Below, piece by piece: positions 1 to 8,545 of a DNA stretch of 43,301 bases. The stretch covers positions 1 through 43,301 of the forward strand of contig JABSPM010000022.1 in NCBI GenBank assembly GCA_013215095.1, given 5' to 3'. The notes under the pieces are model-generated. The model worked only from the letters and a program-made list of their open reading frames with translations, was not told the DNA's origin and made no database searches. Position 1 is the stretch's first letter; every line of letters begins with the position of its first letter. A program made the position numbers and the translations under genes. Origin of the DNA: Flavobacteriaceae bacterium (GTDB lineage Bacteria; Bacteroidota; Bacteroidia; Flavobacteriales; Flavobacteriaceae).

Positions 1-67
1 AACTCTTACGCATATCCGTTGGACCCAAATACAACTCGAATCTAAAACTACTATCTAAAGCTAACAT
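1..67 (-). mobile_element. tnpB: IS66-type tnpB, 5' fragment cut by the window edge
   Basis: The minus strand opens with an ATG at 67 and stays open for 22 codons to the window edge. The peptide starts MLALDSS and continues to GPTDMRKS. The TDMRKS block after an 'LYLG/LYTK'-like stretch is the N-terminal hallmark of the IS66 family accessory protein TnpB (IS66 Orf2). If so, the body of the element lies to the left of the window and its outer end should fall somewhere between 68 and about 180. I could not identify a terminal inverted repeat or an upstream tnpA (Orf1) there. Only the start of the gene is visible, so whether the copy is intact is unknown. Confidence 0.7.
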
Positions 68-245
68 AATTTCTGATTTTTAAAAAATCAAAAATAAGTC
101 CAGACACAAAACACGTCAAGATGGGTTAGACGGAGGGATACATTCATACCACCAATTCTCAATAACAATTTATTCCTTTTGATGAATTTTAGTTTACCAT
201 GAGCTACAAGAAAAATGAGTAACACCTAAGGTATCCCTTATAAAA

Positions 246-272
246 AAAACCGAAACTATACGTTTCGGTTTT
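246..272 (-). terminator. Rho-independent terminator after the HMA protein gene
   Basis: A perfect 11-bp inverted repeat, AAAACCGAAAC (246-256) and GTTTCGGTTTT (262-272), encloses a 5-base loop. On the minus strand the 3' arm ends in a run of T. It sits 37 bases beyond the stop of the HMA gene and closes the three-gene metal module. Confidence 0.8.
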
Positions 273-308
273 CCAATATGTTTAATGTTAATGACCTCCT
301 CCCTTTTT

Positions 309-680
309 CTATTGCTTTTCTTCCTTTTTCTTTTCGTAATCATCTTGCACTTCGATGTCTCTATACTTACAACATTCATGTACAGAATTGTACGCTTCAT
401 CCGTTGCTTTCATCGCTTCGGTATCATGACCTACAGCTATGATACTCTTTTGAATGGTTACCAAATCAGTTTTACGCTCATCAAAAATAAGCTTTAGCTC
501 ATGAGTATCTAAATTCCAATTTGCAGACTTTACACCTTTAGTTTTCACACATGCTTTTTCTATGCGATCTTTACACATCAAACATACACCATCTACTTCT
601 ATAGTGGCTTTAGCATTTTTATTTTGTGCAAAAGCACCCATTCCAATACATAATAATGTTAATAATACAAGTTTTTTCAT
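309..680 (-). CDS. Periplasmic heavy-metal-associated (HMA) domain protein
   Basis: A 123-residue protein with a signal peptide (about 1-18, ending AFA-Q) and one HMA/MerP-like domain. The metal-binding CxxC is Cys33-Leu-Met-Cys36, followed by the usual helix KDRIEKAC. A second cysteine pair (HECC, about residues 102-105) near the C-terminus may add a metal site. The tail is very rich in Lys and Glu. It probably binds copper or a similar soft metal in the periplasm. It is the last gene of a run on the minus strand behind a TonB-dependent receptor and a HYC_CC_PP protein, and the 17-bp gap to the receptor suggests cotranscription. The metal is inferred, not shown. Confidence 0.8.
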   Translation of the reverse strand: MKKLVLLTLLCIGMGAFAQNKNAKATIEVDGVCLMCKDRIEKACVKTKGVKSANWNLDTHELKLIFDERKTDLVTIQKSIIAVGHDTEAMKATDEAYNSVHECCKYRDIEVQDDYEKKKEEKQ

Positions 681-697
681 GATTTCTATAGTGTTAA

Positions 698-2932
698 TTA
701 TTTTATTTTAAATCGTAGTCCTGCGTAATACATACTACCAAAAATTGGACCATATACTTGAGTTGTATCAAAATATGCGCCAAATGGGTTATCTGCACCA
801 ACAATTGGATTATTTTGTCTTACATTAGTAATATTTTCACCTCCCACATACACTTCAAACCTAGGAGAAAATACCCGTGTAATTTGGGCATTCAAAGTCG
901 AAACTGTGTCTGAATATTCTGGTAGTTGATATGCTGTTGGACTGCCCAAAGTAGACATAAAACGCTGCGCTCCCAACCAATTAAAGGTCGTATCAAACTT
1001 CCATTGAGAATTATTTTTCACATGTGTTTCATAGGATAAATTACCAAACAAACGGTGTTTTGGTGTTAATGGCTTTTCCCTTTTACCAGCTGTATATCGG
1101 GTTTGCACGTCATAGTACTTATACGCCAAACGAACATCAAAATGCTCAAAAGTATTATGATTAAATTCTATCTGAAAACTACTCGCGTAGCTCGAACCAT
1201 TTAAATTATATATATTAACTTCGGTTGGAGTTTCGTAGTCTAATACAACCTGATTTATAAAATCTGTACGATAATAATCTACTGTAAGATCTCCTTTGCG
1301 TCCAAATAAATTAAATCCTTGTAAAAAAGATAGCCCATAATTCCAAGCAATTTCTGGGTCTAAACCATAAATATTCCCATTACTATCTAAAATATTAAAT
1401 GCTCTGGAGGATGCAAACATGCTTTGGTTTTCAGCAAAAATATTGGCACTACGTTTTCCGCGTCCAAAAGAAGCTCTCAACGCCGACTTCTCCCAGGGCG
1501 TATAACGAATATGGAATCGTGGCGTTAAAAAAGTCCCTAATAAATTATGGTAATCTACACGAATACCAGCTGTCAAATTAATAGCATCCAAATTATCAAA
1601 ACTATATTCAAAAAAACCACCTGCCGAATTTTCAGTACGTCCAAATTTCTCCAAATTTACCAATTCATTATAACTATCATTGGTGTAACTCAAACCCGTT
1701 TTTATCTTATGACGAGAATCGGCAATAATTGTATTATATACTGCATTTGTATATAAACTTTTATGTTTGATATCATATTGTTTTAGACCAAAATAAGAAT
1801 CTTGTTGATGGTTGCTATATGACACTTGCACACCTACACTTTGCCATGGTAAATCTGGATTTACATATCCTAATTTTCCTGAAACTTCATAACGCTCTGT
1901 ATCAATTTCACTTCCCCAATAATTGGTTGTAAGTTTATCACGTTTGGGGTCAAAATTAGTTTGACCTGCTTGCTTTGCATCGGTTAAATACTTTAAATTT
2001 AAGAAACTTACAACGCCCTTTTCGGTGTTTGTATATTGCCATCGGTTCATAACATTTATTTGATGATATTTTGGCATATCCAAAAAACCATCATGGTTCA
2101 CATCATGCTCTTCATCATGAATATTTCCATGAAGATACACACCAGCGTGCCACTTATCTGAGACCTTAGTATTAAAATGTGTATTGAGCTCCATACGCTG
2201 ACTACTTGCACCGTATGCATTCAGAAAAAAGGCATCATCTTTTATTGGCTTTTGCAGTTCGGCATTGATTTGACCTGCAATACTTTCATAACCATTAACC
2301 ACACTTCCCATGCCTTTGGTAATCTGAATGCTCTCTACCCAAGTTCCAGGAATAAAGGTCAAACCAAAAGCTTGAGATGCACCTCTTATTGATGGAATGT
2401 TTTCGGTAGCAATCAAAATATAAGGACTGGTTAAGCCTAACATTTTTATCTGCTTGGTACCTGAAACTGCGTCGGCAAAATTTACATCAATAGATGGGTT
2501 TGTTTCAAAACTCTCAGAAAGATTACAGCATGCTGCTTTAAGCAATTCTTCACTACTGATATTAATTATGTTTTTGGATTCTAAATACGAAGTTGCTGAA
2601 GATTTTTTTCGAGCACTTAGAGTAACAGCTCCCAATGCACTTGTTGACTGTAACCAATGGGTAATCGCCTCTGGTGTATTTACAATAATAGTGTCGGTTT
2701 TATAACCCACATAGCTTATCACAAGCTGTTTGTGTTTTTTTTCATAAGGGATGCTAAATTTACCATCTAAATCTGTTACATCACCTATAGATGTATTTAG
2801 CCAATATACATTGGCACCAGGCAAAGGTAAATTGGTATTCTTTTCATTTGCTTCCATAACCACTCCTTGTAATTGGCTTTGAGACACAGCCAACAATGGA
2901 AGCATGACTAACATGTATATTATAGTTTTCAA
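698..2932 (-). CDS. TonB-dependent receptor with carboxypeptidase-like N-terminal domain, probably metal-related
   Basis: A 744-residue outer-membrane receptor. After a signal peptide (about 1-17) comes a carboxypeptidase-regulatory-like beta-sandwich (about 20-110, containing LPGANVYW and GKFSIPY), then the plug (about 125-235) and a 22-stranded barrel to the C-terminal aromatic strand ending RFKIK. The plug contains an unusual CC pair (AACCNLSESFETNPS). I associate this pattern with Bacteroidota receptors that sit beside HYC_CC_PP and HMA proteins, which suggests uptake or handling of copper or another soft metal. The chosen start is a TTG: the next ATG, six codons on, would leave a signal peptide without its positive N-region. 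It is the middle gene of the metal module. Confidence 0.88.
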   Translation of the reverse strand: MKTIIYMLVMLPLLAVSQSQLQGVVMEANEKNTNLPLPGANVYWLNTSIGDVTDLDGKFSIPYEKKHKQLVISYVGYKTDTIIVNTPEAITHWLQSTSALGAVTLSARKKSSATSYLESKNIINISSEELLKAACCNLSESFETNPSIDVNFADAVSGTKQIKMLGLTSPYILIATENIPSIRGASQAFGLTFIPGTWVESIQITKGMGSVVNGYESIAGQINAELQKPIKDDAFFLNAYGASSQRMELNTHFNTKVSDKWHAGVYLHGNIHDEEHDVNHDGFLDMPKYHQINVMNRWQYTNTEKGVVSFLNLKYLTDAKQAGQTNFDPKRDKLTTNYWGSEIDTERYEVSGKLGYVNPDLPWQSVGVQVSYSNHQQDSYFGLKQYDIKHKSLYTNAVYNTIIADSRHKIKTGLSYTNDSYNELVNLEKFGRTENSAGGFFEYSFDNLDAINLTAGIRVDYHNLLGTFLTPRFHIRYTPWEKSALRASFGRGKRSANIFAENQSMFASSRAFNILDSNGNIYGLDPEIAWNYGLSFLQGFNLFGRKGDLTVDYYRTDFINQVVLDYETPTEVNIYNLNGSSYASSFQIEFNHNTFEHFDVRLAYKYYDVQTRYTAGKREKPLTPKHRLFGNLSYETHVKNNSQWKFDTTFNWLGAQRFMSTLGSPTAYQLPEYSDTVSTLNAQITRVFSPRFEVYVGGENITNVRQNNPIVGADNPFGAYFDTTQVYGPIFGSMYYAGLRFKIK

Positions 2933-3009
2933 TTTATATATTTTAAGTTAATGATATAGCGATTTGTATCAATTAAAATTGATATCACGAATAACGATTC
3001 ACTTAATTA

Positions 3010-3420
3010 TCAAATAAGAAATACTTGGTCTAGCACCTGCCTATCCTCTATAAGTTTTGGAACGGTATAGTGCTTATGCGGAATAACATGTTGGGGTAAA
3101 CCTTCAAAAAGGTTAACATAACTGACTGAAAATGTTGTGAGAAATAATTGAGTATCAAAATCTAAATTATCAAAATCACTTATCTTTAACTCGTCCTGTC
3201 CCTCCAAGAACTGAACCTCATCAACACAACACTTTTTATGTGTTATTTGTTCTAAAGCAATTTCTTCGGTCTCCATTTTGCATTTTTGTAAATCGTTAAA
3301 GACAGCCACATCAATTAATACACCACCACAATAATGTTTCTCTATAGTCAACGACAATGTAGAGCATAACACTAAAAGTGCCATTAATGCAGAAAACGAT
3401 TTATGTAACAATTGCTTCAC
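3010..3420 (-). CDS. HYC_CC_PP family protein
   Basis: A 136-residue exported protein with an N-terminal hydrophobic segment (about 8-25). It shows His29-Tyr30-Cys31 and the pair Cys64-Cys65 (HKKCCVDE) that give the Bacteroidota HYC_CC_PP family its name, plus the typical end LDQVFLI. The PP motif is degenerate here: the C-terminal region has TVPKL rather than a Pro-Pro pair. Genes of this family commonly sit next to TonB receptors and HMA proteins, as here, so a role in periplasmic metal handling is plausible but unproven. The start is GTG. A TAnnTTTG box lies only 5 bp upstream, which would make the mRNA leaderless or nearly so, or move the real start downstream. Confidence 0.75.
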   Translation of the reverse strand: MKQLLHKSFSALMALLVLCSTLSLTIEKHYCGGVLIDVAVFNDLQKCKMETEEIALEQITHKKCCVDEVQFLEGQDELKISDFDNLDFDTQLFLTTFSVSYVNLFEGLPQHVIPHKHYTVPKLIEDRQVLDQVFLI

Positions 3421-3424
3421 GAAA

Positions 3425-3432
3425 CAAAGTTA
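3425..3432 (-). promoter_or_regulatory. Candidate -7 element for the metal module
   Basis: On the minus strand this reads TAACTTTG, an exact match to the Bacteroidota -7 consensus TAnnTTTG. No convincing -33 TTG/TTTG is visible at the usual spacing. Confidence 0.4.
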
Positions 3433-3470
3433 CAAAAAGAAAAAAAAACGGTCTCTATTTTTATAAAAAA

Positions 3471-3902
3471 TTAACGATTTAATCGATTATAGTAAAAAGC
3501 AGGAAACAGCACTAATAAAATGATTGGCTGAATCAAAAAACGCCTCATGTTAAAAAACAAATAATAATCCTCTTGCCTAGGATTGATAACAAAGTACAAA
3601 AAGACACTAATTAAAATAAGATAAGAAAAACTATAAACTAGTAACGAAAACTTAATAATACTGACACTTCTAAACACTGTATATAATAGTCCTAGAGAAA
3701 CTAATGAATTTAGCGCATATCGCAAGCTTGTAAACAACACCAACTTCAAAGTCTCTCGCCTTGGCGAATCTAGATATAAGTAATCATTTTCAAAGAATTT
3801 TAAATACGGATCATAAAACAAAACATCTTCAAAAAACCGAATGCTTATTAAGATTAAAAGCAATACAATCAACACTACAGACCTTGTTATCTTAGACCAC
3901 AT
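3471..3902 (-). CDS. Exosortase F system-associated membrane protein
   Basis: A 143-residue integral membrane protein with about four transmembrane segments (about 7-23, 55-75, 80-105, 118-138). It matches in size, position and general sequence (ISIRFFED near the N-terminus; PRRETLKLV in the middle) the small protein that always accompanies exosortase XrtF in Flavobacteria. It overlaps the end of xrtF by 11 bp on the same strand, so the two are translationally linked. Its exact function is unknown. It is assumed to assist the exosortase in the inner membrane. Confidence 0.85.
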   Translation of the reverse strand: MWSKITRSVVLIVLLLILISIRFFEDVLFYDPYLKFFENDYLYLDSPRRETLKLVLFTSLRYALNSLVSLGLLYTVFRSVSIIKFSLLVYSFSYLILISVFLYFVINPRQEDYYLFFNMRRFLIQPIILLVLFPAFYYNRLNR

Positions 3903-4446
3903 ATTTCTTGTTTATTTTTTTAAAACGATTCACCCATAGCATCCATAGTAAAAACACCATGCCATAAATAATCATTGGAAAAATAACACCATGCAAAAGA
4001 TCACGTTCCGTAGGATAGTAATACAGTCCCAAAGCTAGAACAACTATACGCATAAGGTTTACCGCATAAATAACCACAGCCCCCGTAAACACATATAAGA
4101 CTGTAGCTTTCCAATGCCATGAGAAAGCAATTACAAAAGCGCTAAACAAAATAATAGCACTTACTCCATTGCAGCCTTCTATGACTCTTGCAACATATTC
4201 ATCATTTAAAATAAGCTTTATCGAAGCTTCTCCATCATGCGGTATAACCTGAGCCTCATGACCAAGACTTTCTAATAAAACTTGACATTGTCTCGAAATT
4301 AAATTGGTAATATAATCGGGATGATAATCCTTTTCTTGAGACATATCTAAATACAATTTATAAGTCAAGGACAATCCGCCATAAACCAATAAAAAAGTAA
4401 GTATGAATCGTATGACAGACTTATATTTTTTGACAAGTGTTTTCAA
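3892..4446 (-). CDS. xrtF: Exosortase family protein XrtF
   Basis: A 184-residue membrane protein of the exosortase/archaeosortase family with the three catalytic residues in place: Cys92 (EGCNGVSA), Arg133 (NLMRIVVL) and His152 (DLLHGVIF). Exosortases are multi-pass inner-membrane cysteine transpeptidases that process proteins with a short C-terminal sorting signal. XrtF is the flavobacterial type. Four or five membrane segments are visible. The start is taken as TTG at 4446 because the leading MKTLVKKYKSVIRF resembles family N-termini and no nearby ATG exists. No candidate substrate with an exosortase-type C-terminal signal is seen in this window. It is divergent from the GAF gene at 4488, with only 41 bp between them. 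Confidence 0.9.
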   Translation of the reverse strand: MKTLVKKYKSVIRFILTFLLVYGGLSLTYKLYLDMSQEKDYHPDYITNLISRQCQVLLESLGHEAQVIPHDGEASIKLILNDEYVARVIEGCNGVSAIILFSAFVIAFSWHWKATVLYVFTGAVVIYAVNLMRIVVLALGLYYYPTERDLLHGVIFPMIIYGMVFLLWMLWVNRFKKINKKYVV

Positions 4447-4464
4447 AAGTTATTGAATTTTAAA

Positions 4465-4472
4465 TAGTTTTG
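4465..4472 (+). promoter_or_regulatory. Candidate -7 element for the fRMsr gene
   Basis: TAGTTTTG matches TAnnTTTG. Its last three bases (4470-4472) would otherwise be read as a TTG start codon, so it argues for the ATG at 4488. No clear -33 box. Confidence 0.4.
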
Positions 4473-4487
4473 TGCAAAAATCATAAG

Positions 4488-4943
4488 ATGACACTTAAAA
4501 CTCTTGAACCAAAAGTAATTGAAATTGTAACAAACACCAATAATTCTATCGAAAATCGTTTACTAGAGGTTTGTAAACTCCTAGAGCACCATGTCGATTA
4601 TTATAATTGGGTTGGTTTTTATTTTAGAAACGGTAACAAAGAAGAGCTTAAATTAGGCCCCTATGTTGGAGAACCGACAGACCATACTATAATTCCTTTT
4701 GGAAAAGGCATTTGCGGACAAGTAGCTGTAAGTAACAAAAACTTCGTCGTACCAGATGTTAAAGCTCAAGATAATTATATTGCTTGTAGCATTACGGTAA
4801 AAGCAGAAATTGTAGTTCCAATTTTTGTCAAAGGCAAAAATATTGGGCAGATAGACATCGATTCAAATACCCCAAATCCTTTTACAGAAGCCGACGAACG
4901 TTTCTTAGAATTTGTATGTAAAGCAGTTGCTGAAATTCTATAG
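4488..4943 (+). CDS. GAF-domain free methionine-(R)-sulfoxide reductase
   Basis: A 151-residue single GAF domain resembling YebR/fRMsr, which reduces free methionine-R-sulfoxide in the cytoplasm. Visible family features are YYNWVGFYF, the GKGICGQ loop with Cys76, the NYIAC segment with Cys100, and SEIVVPI-like AEIVVPIF. Cys76 and Cys100 have the 24-residue spacing of the E. coli Cys94/Cys118 pair. The third E. coli cysteine (Cys84) corresponds to His66 here, so the resolving chemistry may differ. I start at the ATG at 4488, because the upstream in-frame TTG is part of a -7 promoter motif. A stand-alone ligand-binding GAF protein is the main alternative. Confidence 0.75.
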   Translation: MTLKTLEPKVIEIVTNTNNSIENRLLEVCKLLEHHVDYYNWVGFYFRNGNKEELKLGPYVGEPTDHTIIPFGKGICGQVAVSNKNFVVPDVKAQDNYIACSITVKAEIVVPIFVKGKNIGQIDIDSNTPNPFTEADERFLEFVCKAVAEIL

Positions 4944-5023
4944 TTGTTAACAACTTCATCAATTCGTTAAAAAGTCGTGCTTTTTTTAATGTTTCTAAAG
5001 CTATAATTTTTCGCTTTAATTAG

Positions 5024-5031
5024 TACTTTTG
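5024..5031 (+). promoter_or_regulatory. Candidate -7 element for purH
   Basis: TACTTTTG fits TAnnTTTG 25 bp before the ATG at 5056. It contains the TTG (5029-5031) that would otherwise extend the purH reading frame upstream. Confidence 0.4.
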
Positions 5032-5055
5032 CGCTTTAATAGACAACACAACAAA

Positions 5056-6588
5056 ATGAGCAATAACAAGACGATTAAATCAGCATTGATTTCTGTATTT
5101 AGCAAAGATGGTTTAGAACCAATTGTAAAACAACTAAATGCACAAGGTGTTACCATCTATTCTACAGGTGGCACTCAAAAATTCATCAATGACCTAGGCA
5201 TCAATGTCGTACCCGCAGAAGACATCACTTCTTACCAGTCATTTTTGGGAGGACGTGTAAAAACTCTACACCCAAAAATATTTGGTGGTATTTTAAATCG
5301 TCAAAACCATCCAAAAGATCTTGCTGAATTGGAAGAATTTGACATTCCTCAGATTGATGCTGTCATTGTAGATTTGTATCCTTTTGAAAAAACTGTAGCT
5401 TCAGGGGCTGAGCACCAAGATATTATTGAAAAAATTGATATTGGTGGTATTTCATTAATAAGAGCAGCTGCAAAAAACTATAAAGATGTGGTTTGTGTTT
5501 CTTCCGTAAACGATTATGCAGATTTCTTAAAATTAATTACAGAAAAAAATGGTGTGCTTTCAGAAGATGATAGAAAACGTTTTGCTACACGCTCGTTTAA
5601 TATATCATCACATTATGACGCTTCAATTTTCAATTACTTCAATGCCGAAAAAGAAGAAACCGTTCTAAAGATTAGTGAAGCACAAGGGAAAACATTACGT
5701 TATGGTGAAAACCCACACCAAAAAGGTTATTTCTTTGGAGATTTTGATGCGATGTTTACTAAGCTTCATGGCAAAGAATTAAGCTATAACAACCTATTAG
5801 ATGTTGATGCTGCTGTAAACTTAATGAATGAATTCAAAAATGAAGCGCCAACATTTGCAATCCTAAAGCATAACAATGCTTGCGGATTAGCACAACGTGA
5901 CTCAATCTATCAAGCTTATCTAGATGCTTTAGCCGGAGATCCTGTATCCGCTTTTGGAGGGATTTTAATATGCAATACTGAAATCGATAAAGCTACAGCG
6001 GAAGAGATACATAAACTATTCTGTGAAGTTGTAATCGCCCCTTCGTTTTCTTTGGATGCTGAAGCTATCTTAAAAGGGAAAAAAAATAGAATTTTATTAA
6101 TTCAAAACAACATAGAATTACCTGAGACCAACCTAAGAACTTGTTTAAACGGAGTTTTAGTTCAAGACAAGGATGGTATTACAGATACTATAGCGATGCT
6201 CTCTAACAGCACATACAGCAAACCATCTGATAATGAATTAGATGACTTACTGTTTGCTTCAAAAATATGCAAACACACAAAATCAAACACCATTGTGCTC
6301 GCCAAAAACAAGCAACTTTGCGCAAGCGGAACAGGGCAAACAAGTCGCGTAGATGCTTTAAATCAAGCTATTCATAAAGCAGTATCATTTAATTTTGACT
6401 TAAAAGGAGCTGTTATGGCAAGTGATGCATTCTTCCCATTTCCAGATTGTGTAGAGATTGCTGATAAAGCAGGAATCACTGCCGTAATACAACCTGGAGG
6501 TTCTATCAAAGACCAATTAAGTATTGATTATTGCAACGAAAACAACATAGCTATGGTTTTCACGGGGACACGCCATTTTAAACATTAA
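5056..6588 (+). CDS. purH: Bifunctional AICAR formyltransferase / IMP cyclohydrolase
   Basis: A 510-residue PurH catalysing the last two steps of purine synthesis: formylation of AICAR with 10-formyl-THF and ring closure to IMP. The N-terminal MGS-like cyclohydrolase domain (about 1-190) shows ALISVFSKDGL, YSTGGT and GGRVKTLHP. The C-terminal transformylase domain carries LRYGENPHQ and the catalytic Lys-His of LKHNNACG, and ends with the ASDAFFPFPD and VFTGTRHFKH signatures. Length and motifs are complete. ATG 5056 (MSNNKTIKS) is chosen because the upstream TTG lies in a promoter motif. mreB follows 112 bp downstream on the same strand. Confidence 0.97.
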   Translation: MSNNKTIKSALISVFSKDGLEPIVKQLNAQGVTIYSTGGTQKFINDLGINVVPAEDITSYQSFLGGRVKTLHPKIFGGILNRQNHPKDLAELEEFDIPQIDAVIVDLYPFEKTVASGAEHQDIIEKIDIGGISLIRAAAKNYKDVVCVSSVNDYADFLKLITEKNGVLSEDDRKRFATRSFNISSHYDASIFNYFNAEKEETVLKISEAQGKTLRYGENPHQKGYFFGDFDAMFTKLHGKELSYNNLLDVDAAVNLMNEFKNEAPTFAILKHNNACGLAQRDSIYQAYLDALAGDPVSAFGGILICNTEIDKATAEEIHKLFCEVVIAPSFSLDAEAILKGKKNRILLIQNNIELPETNLRTCLNGVLVQDKDGITDTIAMLSNSTYSKPSDNELDDLLFASKICKHTKSNTIVLAKNKQLCASGTGQTSRVDALNQAIHKAVSFNFDLKGAVMASDAFFPFPDCVEIADKAGITAVIQPGGSIKDQLSIDYCNENNIAMVFTGTRHFKH

Positions 6589-6700
6589 AATTTATAGATT
6601 ATTTAAAAGTCTAAAATTCCATTTGTAACATTTAATTTTAGTACATTTACAGTTATTCTTAAAAAGCATTAATAAACCTCTGATTAACACAATATAGCAA

Positions 6701-7729
6701 ATGGGATTTTTTGATTTCTTAACCGAAGAAATTGCAATCGACTTAGGTACCGCAAACACACTTATTATACACAATGACAAGGTCGTCGTAGATAGTCCAT
6801 CAATCGTAGCAAGGGATAGAATTTCGGGCAAAATCATCGCTGTTGGTCAAGAAGCCAATATGATGCAAGGTAAAACCCATGAGAACATCAAAACGGTTAG
6901 ACCACTAAAGGATGGTGTTATTGCAGACTTTGACGCAAGTGAACAGATGATAAGCTTGTTTATAAAGAACATCCCTGCGCTTAAAAAGAAACTATTTGCA
7001 CCCGCATTACGTATGGTTATTTGTATTCCTTCTGGAATTACAGAAGTAGAAATGCGCGCCGTAAAAGAATCTGCAGAACGAGTAAATGGTAAAGAGGTAC
7101 ACCTCATACATGAACCCATGGCTGCGGCTATTGGTATTGGTATTGATATTATGCAACCCAAAGGAAATATGATTGTTGACATCGGAGGTGGAACTACCGA
7201 GATTGCTGTTATTGCCCTTGGTGGAATTGTTTGCGACAAATCTGTAAAAGTTGCAGGAGATGTTTTTACAAATGACATTATCTATTACATGCGCACACAG
7301 CACAACCTTTATGTTGGCGACCGCACTGCCGAAAAAATTAAAATCCAAATTGGTGCTGCTACTGAAGATTTGGAATTACCCCCAGAAGACATGAGTGTTC
7401 AAGGTAGAGATTTACTAACTGGAAAACCTAAACAAGTTCAAATCTCATTTAGAGAAATTGCCAAAGCTTTAGATAAATCCATTCTAAGAATAGAAGACTC
7501 TGTAATGGAAACGCTATCTCAAACACCGCCAGAATTAGCCGCAGATATTTATAACACTGGTATCTATTTAGCAGGAGGAGGCTCTATGCTTAGAGGACTA
7601 GACAAACGTTTATCCCAAAAAACAGACTTGCCTGTTTATATCGCTGAAGACCCATTGAGAGCTGTAGTAAGAGGAACTGGAATTGTTTTGAAAAATTTAG
7701 CAAAATACAAAGGTATTTTCGTCAAATAG
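6701..7729 (+). CDS. mreB: Rod shape-determining protein MreB
   Basis: A 342-residue actin-like ATPase that forms membrane-bound filaments directing lateral wall synthesis. Phosphate-binding loops are visible as DLGTANTLI near the N-terminus and VDIGGGTTEIAV in the middle. The adenosine motif is the C-terminal LAGGGSMLRGLD. The start MGFFDFLTEE gives the amphipathic N-terminal membrane anchor typical of the family. It is the first gene of mreBCD-mrdA-rodA. A weak promoter candidate, TTTG at 6622-6625 with TACATTTA at 6642-6649, precedes it, but with a spacing of 16 bp rather than about 19. Confidence 0.97.
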   Translation: MGFFDFLTEEIAIDLGTANTLIIHNDKVVVDSPSIVARDRISGKIIAVGQEANMMQGKTHENIKTVRPLKDGVIADFDASEQMISLFIKNIPALKKKLFAPALRMVICIPSGITEVEMRAVKESAERVNGKEVHLIHEPMAAAIGIGIDIMQPKGNMIVDIGGGTTEIAVIALGGIVCDKSVKVAGDVFTNDIIYYMRTQHNLYVGDRTAEKIKIQIGAATEDLELPPEDMSVQGRDLLTGKPKQVQISFREIAKALDKSILRIEDSVMETLSQTPPELAADIYNTGIYLAGGGSMLRGLDKRLSQKTDLPVYIAEDPLRAVVRGTGIVLKNLAKYKGIFVK

Positions 7730-7741
7730 CTATTTTAAATC

Positions 7742-8545
7742 ATGCAACAACTGTTTAATTTCTTTATAAGAAACAAGACATTTCTATTCTATGTGTTGCT
7801 GCTTTCAATCGCTATTTTTTTCACTATCCAATCGCACTCCTATCACAAAAGTAAATTTATAAATTCCGCTAATTTTTTAACAGGAGGGATTTATGAATCG
7901 GTCAATAATATAGAACACTACTTTCACCTTAAAGAAGAAAACAATGCGCTTCTAGAAGAAAACAACCGCTTAAAATCCCTAATATACAACAAAAGACAAG
8001 CCCTTGAAATTGATACTATATCAATGCCTAAATATACGCTTACACCTGCCTTAGTAACCAAAAACAGCTATACGGCAAAACAGAACTATTTAACCCTAAA
8101 TAAAGGCGAACGTGATGGTGTTTTTGAAGACCAAGGTGTAATTACTTCCAATGGTATTGTTGGCATTATTGACAATACTTCCAATGGCTATTCTCGAGTC
8201 ATTTCAATTTTGAACACAACAAGTCAAATTAATGCAAAACTTAAAAAATCTAATCATATTGGAATCTTAAAATGGGATGGAAAATCACCCTTTGTAGCAC
8301 AACTAACAGATATACAAGGGTTAGCAAAAATTAAAATTGGAGACACTGTTACAACTAGTGGAAATTCTAACACGTTTCCTAAAGACATTCTTATTGGGAC
8401 ACTAAAGGATTTTAAACTCAGCCCAACCGAAGACTCCTATATTATAAATGTGCAGCTTTCTAATGACATGACCAATCTCGGTCATGTACATATTATAGAA
8501 AACCTAGATATTGATGAACTAAACAGTTTAGAATCGAATGAATAA
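7742..8545 (+). CDS. mreC: Rod shape-determining protein MreC
   Basis: A 267-residue bitopic protein: one transmembrane helix (about 13-32), a coiled coil rich in Glu and Asn (about 52-83) and a periplasmic double beta-barrel domain (about 95-255) with the family-typical GERDGVFEDQGVIT and GIVGIID. MreC links MreB and MreD to PBP2 and RodA and activates the synthase. It starts 12 bp after mreB and overlaps mreD by 8 bp, consistent with one operon. Confidence 0.94.
   Translation: MQQLFNFFIRNKTFLFYVLLLSIAIFFTIQSHSYHKSKFINSANFLTGGIYESVNNIEHYFHLKEENNALLEENNRLKSLIYNKRQALEIDTISMPKYTLTPALVTKNSYTAKQNYLTLNKGERDGVFEDQGVITSNGIVGIIDNTSNGYSRVISILNTTSQINAKLKKSNHIGILKWDGKSPFVAQLTDIQGLAKIKIGDTVTTSGNSNTFPKDILIGTLKDFKLSPTEDSYIINVQLSNDMTNLGHVHIIENLDIDELNSLESNE

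Noticed and set aside
194-400. 68-codon minus-strand frame across the terminator and HMA gene end
   Set aside because: Overlaps the HMA gene in another frame and runs through the terminator hairpin; low-complexity Lys/Arg content.
7007-7348. Minus-strand reading frames of over 110 codons inside mreB
   Set aside because: They are antisense shadows of a highly conserved mreB and show no protein-like composition.
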